NCBI GenBank assembly: GCA_000149265.1
Contig: CH003416.1
Coordinates: 1,603,560-1,667,559, forward strand
DNA length: 64,000 nt
Source: Ciona savignyi
Lineage: Eukaryota > Chordata > Ascidiacea > Phlebobranchia > Cionidae
Reading direction: 5' to 3'
Positions 50,341-59,223 of this stretch are shown here, in pieces. Each line of letters opens with the position of its first letter. Position 1 is the stretch's first letter. The translations under genes were made by a program, and so were the position numbers. Below the pieces are notes generated by a model. It saw nothing but the letters and a program-made list of their open reading frames with translations, did no database searches and had not been told where the DNA came from.

Positions 50341-51036
50341 GATTTAAAAAGGGAAAACTGTCACACTGCTCGTTATTTATCAACATATCTCTTTTCCACA
50401 ACTGCAGTTTTTTTTAAAATACTGTATTTTGCCATGGACAAAACAACCAGACATTAGCTCTGGCCTCTTCGGTATATAAATCAACGCAGTATAATTCCAC
50501 TCGAGGTTATTTTTTTCCTACAAGCTGATCATTAATATCTTTTCTTCAATTGTATGTGTTTTTTACATTTTGCAATCTGTATGCAACTTGAATGAGGCAA
50601 ACCGAGCTTTGACCGGTGTGTACAAAAAAACTTGAAACTACAACCGATTGCTTATTCATTTCTGATCACTTTCGCGAAAAGAAATAGCGTGGTTCTCCAG
50701 TTTATAGTTTGTAGTTTGTTGTTTGTAAGTGGATGGTCAACAACTTTTTTTGCGACTGTAAAGCCAAAATCGAGATAACCATTGTCGTATTTTCTAGTCT
50801 TCTTTCTTCCGATTTTTCTTTGTTGACATCTTCTACCTCTGAGCTAAAGTACCGGTAAAAATGTGTTCATTACAAAGTCAATAAATTGTCATCAATACTT
50901 AAGTTATTACTCGACACTACGGAATGAGTTTTTTTTACAATCGTGTGTACCCTACTGTCTATTTGACCGTAAGTAACCCTAAAAAACATTTTCTCTGATT
51001 TAGCAAAACGTTACGTCATATACCCATACTTGTCCC
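50341..51036. other. Non-coding DNA between the hAT relic and the Foldback-like element
   Basis: Probably further decayed hAT sequence at the start. No frame or repeat is recognised with confidence. Confidence 0.3.
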
Positions 51037-51046
51037 TGATTGGTTG
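51037..51046. repeat. Target site duplication, left (TGATTGGTTG)
   Basis: TGATTGGTTG occurs immediately before the left terminus and again immediately after the outer right terminus (58322-58331). MULE and Foldback elements make 8-11 bp (usually 9) duplications, so the length fits. Confidence 0.75.
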
Positions 51047-51259
51047 ACCAAAGTTATTTTACCTAGAAATATAAAACGCGGAAAAAACGGAAGACGGAAG
51101 TGAAAAGTTAAACCCCTTAACAAGGGGCTACGGTCCTAAAAACATAAGATTACAGAATTTGTTAAGTGAACCGTGCTCTTTCGAATGATAATTTTTGATT
51201 TGAAAAAAAATGTAAAATATTAATATCGAATATGAATATTATTAATATTCACGCATTTA

Positions 51260-51720
51260 TAGAGTTTAAAGTTTATATACGATAACCGCGGGAAGCTATA
51301 TGCACGAAGCGTCTGAATATTCATAACTCGCTTTACAGAGGAGTGCATTGGAAGATGCTGAAGTTTTGTTATCCAGATGGACATTTATAGAGTTTTCGCC
51401 AATTATTCCTTTGGATATGTTGTAGCCCTTATAAATACCTTCAATTTAATGTAAAGTTTATATACGATAACCGCGGGAAGCTATATGCACGAAGCGTCTG
51501 AATATTCATAACTCGCTTTACAGGGGGTGCACTGGAAGATGCTGCGGTTTTCTTATCCAGATGGACATTTATAGAGTTTTCGCCAATTATTCCTTTGAAT
51601 ATGTTGTAGCCCTTATAAATACCTTTAATTTAAGGTATAGTTTATATACGATAACCGCGGGAAGCTATATGCACAAAGCGTCTGAATATTCATAACCCGT
51701 TATACAGAAGCTGATTTGAT
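51260..51720 (-). repeat. Left satellite arm of the Foldback-like element
   Basis: About 2.5 units of a ~185-bp repeat with landmarks ACGATAACCGCGGGAAGCTA, GAAGCGTCTGAATATTCATA and TTCGCCAATTATTCCTTTG. Unit starts (TTTATATACGATAACC) fall near 51271, 51454 and 51639. The last unit is truncated at about 51720, where the core begins. Orientation is inverse to the right arm. Confidence 0.9.
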
Positions 51721-52251
51721 GAGAGATGTTAGGATTTTTTATTTAAATGGATGGCTTTTTGCCAACTTATGTAATAAATTTGTGCTTGTATTATTGTTGT
51801 TGTAAATTGTTTGTACAAACATGTTGTTGTTTACCTGCAATTGACTTATTTGGCTCGAGCGATATCTATATGGTGCGAAAGAAGATGTTATCGGCCCCGG
51901 TTGATGGTGCGACATGTTTTTAATCGGCGTCGGTGACGCTTTAATCACGTTATCAAACCTCATTATCGAAAGTTGTATATATTCTGTAGTTTTCATGACA
52001 TTGTTTCAGTTCATTAAAACACTGTTACTCTGCCAGTTGAATCCTTGAGCTATTTAGAAATCGTTTGTACGAAATCTTTGTAAGAGAATCTATAAGAGAA
52101 AAAATATGGACAACCAAGGTAATATTATGTTTGATTTATTTATTAACAATACATATTTTTAACCTTTTGTTATTGTTAATGTAAATTGTATAAACCGTTT
52201 TATATATTTTAGAATCATCGAGGTCGAAATTCATTTCGCCGAGGTTCGAGG

Positions 52252-53034
52252 ATGCCCGTCATTAGATATCTGAAGGGGATATCTGGCAAACAAACAGCTC
52301 GAATTATTCCCGAGTCGAAGTGGGAGAATAAGATCCTCTACCTGGCGGACAGCAATGCTCGAGATCTAGTGTCTCCCTGTGTAGTTCGTCCATCAGAAAA
52401 CCTGAAATATAACTTCTGCCCCATTTCCATTCCAGGTGGGAAATTCACACATGGGGATATGGAGCTGCAGAACTCCAGCACGAAATTAAATAACGTGACT
52501 GCAGTAGTGATTGCACTCGGGACAAACGACGTGCTCGGATTTCAAGAATGGGAGGTCGACGAATACCCCGAGTATGTTGTAAGAACCATTGTTTCGAGAG
52601 CGCAAAAGATAATCAGAACGGCCAAGTCGGTATATCCTGAAGCAAAGGTAAGTATTTGTTAGATTTGAAAATTAGGTAATAACTGTTAACACTTTTAGAT
52701 GTACTTCAACGCAGTCCTGCCCCAAGTGGCTGGCCAGGGAAATATCGTTCCGCTGTTAAACGATGCGCTGGCACAGGCGGTTGTTTCAGCCGGCGCCATG
52801 TGTTTGGGGTTCGTCATGCCAGACACACCAGAACTATGGTATGACAACATCCACTTGTCGGATGACGGACTGCGTTTGTTGCTCTGTCAATTGGAAGAGT
52901 GGTTGGCAGAAGCGGGCAAAGCCGACATGGTAGAACGTGCTCAGGAGATACCGGTGGTGTGTCCTTTATCTAACGTAAATGAGGAGGTTAGATCAAGGGA
53001 TACTCAAAAAGAGCGAGGGCAAACGTGGGTTTAG
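52252..53034 (+). CDS. SGNH-hydrolase-like protein encoded in the Foldback-like transposon
   Basis: Two exons, 52252-52647 and 52699-53034, separated by a 51-bp GT-AG intron (AAG|GTAAGT ... TTTTAG|ATG, phase 0); 243 residues from this ATG. SGNH blocks are visible: LADSNARDL with the nucleophile Ser (codon 52351-52353), GTND at 52519-52530 (block III Asn), and YDNIHLSDDG with the Asp-xx-His pair (52843-52854). The catalytic Ser, Asn, Asp and His are present and the frame is unbroken. An upstream mini-exon (ATG at 52106, donor after CAAG at 52118) could join an acceptor at 52222 in frame, adding a short basic N-terminus. The stop lies inside a GCGAACGTGGGT minisatellite (53011-53160). What it does for the element is unknown; SGNH esterases are known in CR1 retrotransposon ORF1. 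It could be a structural SGNH-like fold rather than an enzyme. Confidence 0.75.
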
Positions 53035-53160
53035 CGAGGGCGAACGTGGGTTCAGCCAAGGGCGAACGTGGGTAAAGTGAGAAAGAGCGTGGGTGCAACG
53101 GGGGCGAACGTAGAGGGAGCAAGTGTGAACGTGCGTGCAGCGAGCGCAAGCGAGTTTGGA
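53011..53160 (+). repeat. Minisatellite at the 3' end of the SGNH gene
   Basis: Degenerate ~20-bp units around GGGCGAACGTGGGTTCAGCG, at least six copies. Strikingly G-rich and CpG-rich against the AT-rich surroundings. The SGNH stop codon (53032-53034) falls in the second unit, so the unit count could alter the protein's C-terminus between copies. Confidence 0.75.
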
Positions 53161-53187
53161 TCGAGGCCAAACAGTTAGAAAGCGACC

Positions 53188-54964
53188 TTGTGTGGGGGCG
53201 GTCGAGCTAAAATCAGACAACGTGATTCGAAATCGGTTTTACAGGCAATTCATTCGATGGAGCATTTTGATAGTTCGTCCTTTCATAGTTGGGAACTTCT
53301 GACAGACAAGCTGTGCAAACGAAACCTCTCCAAAATTGAGAGAAAGAATGACATTAAAAGTCTTAAATATTTATATCAAAAGTATAAAGATGAAAATAAT
53401 TTACACTCTTCCACAGTTTCGGCATATCCGATGGATTTCTCAAATGATCGGGATAAGAACAAAACAACAAATACAAGTAATAGTAGTAATCTTATTTCGA
53501 GTTCAAATTCATCAGCGTCACAGAGCCCCGAACACGTGAGTTCAAGTGAGGTAAGTGATATCGACGACGAGATGGAAGAATGTGAATTATGGCGTCCATT
53601 CCCACCATTGGTAAGGTCTTCTGTATTTACGTTGGATGAAAATGATTAGAATGAGGTAAGAGCATCCGTGTCTGGTGGACGTGTGAAAACGAAAAATTGG
53701 GGTGACATTTTTCGACGAAGTTTAAAAAGTAGTAATCCTTTTTGTGTTTTCAGTTTTATGTCCCACCATTGGAACGAAAAGCGTACGAGTAGTCGAGTGT
53801 TTAATTGTAAAGGTGTTTGCAAGTTTAAAACATGTGACATAAAGATAGAAATTAATTTGTACAGCGAAATGAAAAAAGAGTTTCACGTGACTTACACTGG
53901 GTTGCTACAACACGGTAAACTTGAGGTCCGGTCCTCAAACTTGAAGGGACAGCGTCGACAGGAAATGCGCGAGGAACTTGCCAATGTAAATACTAGGGCA
54001 GTTTATCTTAATAATTTACGGCGATTACCAGCAGATGTCTTTGAGTCTGGAAATCGTGACGGTGCTCCATCAAAAAGTGTACTGAAGAAGGTTCGATTTC
54101 AGGCGAGAAAGATAGAAGTCGCGTCGGAGAATGATACAATTGCGCTCGAAACTTTAAAAAATGCACAAAGTATTGACAAAGATCACAGTCAAACCCTTCA
54201 GGTGATTTCTTTCACACCTCCAGCGATAATGTTGTGGTCTGACGAAACGATGAGAATTTTCCACGATCGCAGTCAAACTGATATAGTATATATCGATGCT
54301 ACCGGTAGCATAATTACTTCAGAGAAGGGTAAACGTCCGTACTATGCCTACGAAATAGTTGTTCGCCACCCAATAAAAGGAAAATGTCCATTGGCTGTTG
54401 CAACTTATGTTGCAGAGCAACATAACATAGCTTCAATATGTAATTTCATGAGCATGTTTCGTTCGGCAGAAAATCGTGTTGTTGGTAAAACTTTAGCAAA
54501 ACTTTTTATTTGTGATGGTAGTATGGCTTTAATTCGGTCAATCCTTCGCTGTTTTATGGATGACTCACTTGAAGCTTATTTAACACGATGTTTTTCTTTG
54601 GTGACAGGTAAAGCAACGGATGGTACATTTTCCAAACCATTTTTACATTTGTGTGGGTCCCACACGATGAAAAATATGAAAAAAACTTAGTGGGTTGGTA
54701 AGATTTCGGCGTCAAGAGACCATGTATATACTTGGTTTAATTATGTGTGCCGATACTATGTCGGATATAACAGACATGTTACGACACATAGTTATTTTAT
54801 TTAGTACCAAAAATGAATCTTTATCTAATTTTAGTTGGAACTTTTTGTCTCAAAAAATTAAAAGAGAAACGAAGATGGACGAGTCCTTCTTTTCCGTTGA
54901 CGATGATGACATCGGCGACCAAGAAGGTGTTAAACAGATGAACTTGTTTGTCGAAATGAGATAA
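53188..54964 (+). pseudogene. MULE-type transposase of the Foldback-like element, disrupted
   Basis: One reading frame runs from 53188 to 54690, interrupted by an in-frame TAG at 53647-53649; it then shifts frame at a run of seven As (54679-54685) and continues to 54964. N-terminal part: HSWELLTDKLCKRNLSK, a Ser/Asn-rich stretch, and an acidic end. Catalytic core: VYIDATGS (first Asp, codon 54295-54297), LFICDGSMALI (second Asp, codon 54514-54516), and LCGSHTMKN with C-x-x-H (54652-54663), the C/D(2)H signature of MULE and related DDE transposases. The third acidic residue (Glu) is not clearly identifiable in the ~90 residues after the shift, and the frame ends about 25 bp before the right satellite arm, so the C-terminus may be missing. 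The GTG/TTG codons at the frame starts are not convincing initiators; the true start or an upstream exon is unresolved. Confidence 0.8.
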
Positions 54965-54989
54965 CGCAAATACCTATTCGTGTTAATTA

Positions 54990-56775
54990 GACAACTGCAG
55001 CATCTTCCAATGCACCCCCTCTGTATACAGAGTTATGAATATTCAGACGCTTCGTGCATATAGCTTCCCGCGGTTATCGTATATAAACTATACCTTAAAT
55101 TGAAGGTATTTATAAGGGATACAACATATCCAAAAGAATAATTGGCGAAAACTCTATAAATGTCCATCTGGATAAGAAAACCGCAGTATCTTCCAGTGCA
55201 CCCCCCTGTAAAGCGAGTTATGAATATTCAGATGCTTCATGCATATAGTTTCCCGCGGTTATTGTATATAATCTATATATCAATTTGAAGGTATTGGAAA
55301 GGGCTACAACATATCCAAAGGAATAATTGGCGAAAACTCTATAAATGTCCATCTGGATAAGAAAACCGCAGTATCTTCCAGTGCACCCCCCTGTAAAGCG
55401 AGTTATGAATATTCAGATGCTTCGTGCATATAGTTTCCCGCGGTTATTGTATATAATCTATATATCAATTTGAAGGTATTGGAAAGGGCTACAACATATC
55501 CAAAGGAATAATTGGCGAAAACTCTATAAATGTCCATCTGGATAAGAAAACCGCAGCATCTTCCAGTGTACCCCCCTGTAAAGCGAGTTATGAATGTTCA
55601 GACGCTTCGTGCATATAGTTTCCCGCGGTTATTGTATATAATCTATATATCAATTTGAAGGTATTGGAAAGGGCTAAAACATATTCAAAGGAATAATTGG
55701 CGAAAACTCTATAAATGTCCATCTGGATAAGAAAACCGCAGCATCTTCCAGTGCACCCCCTGTAAAGCGAGTTATGAATATTGAGACGCTTCGTGCATAT
55801 GGTTTCCTGCGGTTATTGTATATAATCTATATATCAATTTGAAGGTATTGGAAAGGGCTACAACATATCCAAAGGAATAATTGGCGAAAACTCTATAAAT
55901 GTCCATCTGGATAAGAAAACCGCAGCATCTTTAGTGCACCCCCTGTAAAGCGAGTTATGAATATTCAGACGCTTCGTGCATATAGCTTCCCGCGGTTATC
56001 GTATATAAACTTTACACTAAATTGAAGGTATTTATAAGGGCTACAACATATCCAAAGGAATAATTGGCGAAAACTCCATTAAATGTCCATCTGGATAAGA
56101 AAACCGTAGCATCTTCCAATGCATCTCTTGATGACGAGTTATGAATATTCAGACGCTTCGTGCATATACTTTCCCGCGGTTATTGTATTTAATCTATATA
56201 TCAATTTGAAGGTATTTTTAAGGGCTACAACATATCCAAAGGAATAATTGGCAAAAACTCTATAAATGTCCATCTGGATAAGAAAACCGCAGCATCTTCC
56301 AGTGCACCCCCCTGTAAAGCGAGTTATGAATATTCAGACGCTTCGTGCATATAGCTTCCCGCGGTTATCGTATATAAACTTTACATTAAATTGAAGGTAT
56401 TTATAAGTGCTACAACATATCCAAAGGAATAATTGGCGAAAACTCTATAAATATTCATCTGGATAAGAAAACTGCAGCATCTTCCGATACATCCCTTGAT
56501 GACGAGTTATGAATATTCAGACGCTTCGTGCATATACTTTCCCGCGGTTATTGTATTTAATCTATATATCAATTTGAAGGTATTTATAAGGGCTATAACA
56601 TATACAAAGGATTTTTGGCAAAAACTTTATAAATGTTTATCTGGATATGAAAACCGCAGCATCCCTAAATCACGAGTTATGAATATTCAGACGCTTCGTG
56701 CATATAGCCCCCCGCGGATATTGTATATAATTTATATATCAATTTGAAGGTATTGGCAAGGGCAACAACATATCC
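54990..56775 (+). repeat. Right satellite arm: ten units of ~185 bp
   Basis: Ten copies of a unit with landmarks GTCCATCTGGATAAGAAAAC, GTAAAGCGAGTTATGAATAT, AGACGCTTCGTGCATATAG and CCAAAGGAATAATTGGCGAA. Most units differ by a few bases; the variants TATATCAATTTGAAGGTATT and TACACTAAATTGAAGGTATT alternate, suggesting spread by unequal exchange of two unit types. The last unit is interrupted by a hAT MITE (56781-57238). It is inverted relative to the left arm. Confidence 0.92.
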
Positions 56776-56780
56776 AAAGG

Positions 56781-57238
56781 CAGGGCCGGTTTTAGGCCGA
56801 TTTGACCGATTAGATCAAATTGGGCCCCGCACCTTGAAGGGGCCCCGCGCTAGCGGGGGTCTTTCTGTATTACGAGGTTTAAAATACTACTAAAACGTAA
56901 AATAAAAAGTGAAATAATATTCTTTCTCATAATATCAATTTGTTATGTATCGTAAACTAAGTCAAATTTATATTTCTGTGTCTGTCTGTTACGTCATAAT
57001 GAATATGGTTGCTAAACAATATATATACACACGTTTGGAAGTAAAATAATATATCGTAAATAAACATCCACATTACCTTTAATTTGTTTTATAGCAAGTA
57101 TTAAATGTCTATTTTTTTAGTTTGTATGTACTGGTATGTATTTTATGATATATAAACACCACTAAATTTTGCTATAAAGAGTAGGGGCCCCGCCATCACA
57201 TTTCTAATTGGGCCCCGCGGTTCCTAGCACCGGGCCTG
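56781..57238. mobile_element. hAT MITE, copy 1 (458 bp), nested in the right arm
   Basis: Ends CAGGGCCGGTTTTAGG and, reverse-complemented, CAGGCCCGGTGCTAGG are imperfect terminal inverted repeats. The interior carries GGGCCCCGC motifs near both ends. The 8-bp TCCAAAGG flanks it on both sides (56773-56780 and 57239-57246), the duplication length of hAT elements. The flanks are satellite-arm sequence, so this insertion is younger than the arm. No coding capacity. Confidence 0.9.
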
Positions 57239-57242
57239 TCCA

Positions 57243-57472
57243 AAGGAATAACTGGCGAAAACTCTATAAATGCGTGAATATTAATAATATTCATATTCGA
57301 TATTAATATTTTACATTTTTTTTCAAATCAAAAATTATCATTCGAAAGAGCACGGTTCAATTAACAAATTCTGCAATTTTTAGGACCGTAGCCCCTTGTT
57401 AAGGGGTTTAACTTTTCACTTCCGTCTTCCGTTTTTTTCCGCGTTTTATATTTCTAGGTAAAAGAACTTTGG
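57243..57472 (+). repeat. Inner copy of the right terminus of the Foldback-like element
   Basis: Reads AAAGGAATAACTGGCGAAAA, through the AATATTAATAATATTC palindrome and GTAGCCCCTTGTTAAGGGGT, to GGTAAAAGAACTTTGG. It pairs with the left terminus but is not followed by TGATTGGTTG. A near-identical second copy lies at 58088-58321. Confidence 0.88.
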
Positions 57473-57497
57473 TCAAAGGGCCGTACAAGGTGATAAT

Positions 57498-57955
57498 CAG
57501 GGCCGGTTTTAGGCCGATTTGACCGATTAGATCAAATTGGGCCCCGCACCTTGAAGGGGCCCCGCGCTAAAGGCGGTTTTCTGTATTACGAGGTTTAAAA
57601 TACTACTGAAACGTAAAGTAAAAAGTGAAATAATATTCTTTCTTATAATATCAATTTGTTATGCATCGTAACTAAGTCAAATTTATATTTCTGTGTCTGC
57701 CTGTTACGTCATAATGAATATGGTTGCCAAACAATATAGATATGTTTGGAAGTAAAACAATATACTGTATCGTAAATAAGCATCCACATTACCTTTAATT
57801 TGTTTTATAGCAAGTATTAAATGTCTATTTTTATAGTTTGTATGTACTGGTATGTATTTTATGATATATAAACACCCATAAATTTTGCTATGAAGAGTAG
57901 GGGCCCCGCCATCACATTTCTAATTGGGCCCCGCGGTTCCCTAGCACCGGGCCTG
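57498..57955. mobile_element. hAT MITE, copy 2 (458 bp)
   Basis: Same family, orientation and length as 56781-57238. It is flanked by its own 8-bp duplication GTGATAAT (57490-57497 and 57956-57963). It lies in the spacer between the two copies of the right terminus. The different duplications show two independent insertions. Confidence 0.9.
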
Positions 57956-58087
57956 GTGATAATTACGTAAAAAATAATAAAACACGTGAGAAAAACATCA
58001 AACACAAAAAGCGACGTTTAAAACATAAAAATATTTTTAACATGGAATAATATAATCTAATATTTGTATACGATATGCTACACAACA

Positions 58088-58321
58088 TGTCCAAAGGAAT
58101 AACTGGCGAAAACTCTATAAATGCGTGAATATTAATAATATTCATATTCGATATTAATATTTTACATTTTTTTTCAAATCAAAAATTTTCATTCGAAAGA
58201 GCACGGTTCAATTAACAAATTCTGTAATTTTTAGGACCGTAGCCCCTTGTTAAGGGGTTTAACTTTTCACTTCCGTCTTCCGTTTTTCCGCGTTTTATAG
58301 TTCTAGGTAAAAGAACTTTGG
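58088..58321 (+). repeat. Outer copy of the right terminus of the Foldback-like element
   Basis: Near-identical to 57243-57472 (a few substitutions and a shorter T run) and directly followed by the right target duplication. The 140-bp unique spacer preceding it (57964-58087 plus 57473-57489) has no match I recognise elsewhere in the element. Confidence 0.88.
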
Positions 58322-58331
58322 TGATTGGTTG
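58322..58331. repeat. Target site duplication, right (TGATTGGTTG)
   Basis: Exact 10-base match to 51037-51046, adjoining the outer right terminus. Confidence 0.75.
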
Positions 58332-59204
58332 CCTTGCCGAGTTCGGACGCAGTATATATCAACTGAACGCACTCAACCGAAACATCTTAAACACGCTTGG
58401 CGACTGGAAATTCATCAGCACGGCTAGGGTACAGGGCATGTGGCCTTATGTTTATCCTAGCAGGCTATTCTTTCAGGCTGCACAGTAACTAGAGCATGTA
58501 GGTGAACAGAAATACACCTTTTTTTAATCAAAATGTTTTTAGATATCAACAGGCCAAGGTAAAAGTCGGTACTTGTTGCTATTAGAAAGTCGGTCCAGCA
58601 TTTTGTAGTTCAGGAACTGAAAAAAACTCTTAAAGGTACAGAGATGATTAAAGTTTGGAGAATTAAATATGAACAGTTGGGGTCTATAAAGGAATTGCAA
58701 GAATTGGACTTGTTCTTATTTACAGTCATACAGCAACCACACAGGCCTAACATATGCCTCTAATTACTACAGGATCACATTGGTGTTTAATTTATGTTAT
58801 ACTTTCATTGCAGAAAATAGGCTAGTGTTACACCGATAAGTGCCTTGTATTAAACTGATGAATAGTACATCTGTTTACTCAAATTCGCTGATAACTCGAT
58901 CTATGCAAGTGATTACTCTATTTGTGAAGAACACCTGCGGAATTTTCAACGAGTTGCTGCCAGCATAAACAATATTTATTTGATCACCTTTAAAGTACCG
59001 GTAATAGACAAAATTTAAAGAGTCTGTCATATATATATATATATATTTTGATTCATATTAGTGTTTCCAAAGTTAAAAGATGAAATTTCCCACCCTAAAA
59101 CATTCAAAGCCATGTAAAAACAGGAATAGTTATAAATATGTAAAACAATTAGTAAGCATAAAGCCATGTGTACCCTGTAATTTAATTTTTTAATTTTGTT
59201 TCAG
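58332..59204 (+). promoter_or_regulatory. Possible promoter and 5' region of the downstream small gene
   Basis: A TATA-like TATATAT at 58353-58359 lies about 20 bp beyond the transposon's target duplication and is followed by a locally CpG-containing stretch (to about 58440) that could be a non-coding first exon. A splice acceptor TTTGTTTCAG (to 59204) precedes the start codon at 59224 by 19 bases, so the 5' end comes either from an upstream exon here or from a trans-spliced leader. Otherwise I see nothing in this stretch. Confidence 0.35.
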
Positions 59205-59223
59205 GTCCTCTTTGTCAGTAAGA

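Larger units (their letters stand above)
51047..58321 (+). mobile_element. Foldback/MULE-like DNA transposon, 7.3 kb, with nested insertions
   Basis: Terminal inverted repeats of about 240 bp begin (A)CCAAAGTTATTTTACCTAG on the left; the outer right end, reverse-complemented, begins CCAAAGTTCTTTTACCTAG. They continue through CCCCTTAACAAGGGGCTACG and a palindromic AATATTAATATTC stretch. Inside them lie long arms built of a ~185-bp satellite, inverted relative to each other: about 2.5 units at 51260-51720 and ten at 54990-56775. The 3.3-kb core carries two + strand genes, an SGNH hydrolase and a MULE-type transposase. Satellite-built inverted arms plus a MULE transposase are the Drosophila FB-NOF architecture. 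The right terminus is present twice (57243-57472 and 58088-58321), and two hAT MITEs are nested. The 10-bp target duplication brackets the outermost ends, so I take 51047-58321 as the unit. Confidence 0.85.

Noticed and set aside
56496..56747. Open frame of 83 codons
   Set aside because: It is a translation of the satellite arm of the Foldback-like element; the repeated peptide YEYSDA only reflects the repeat period.
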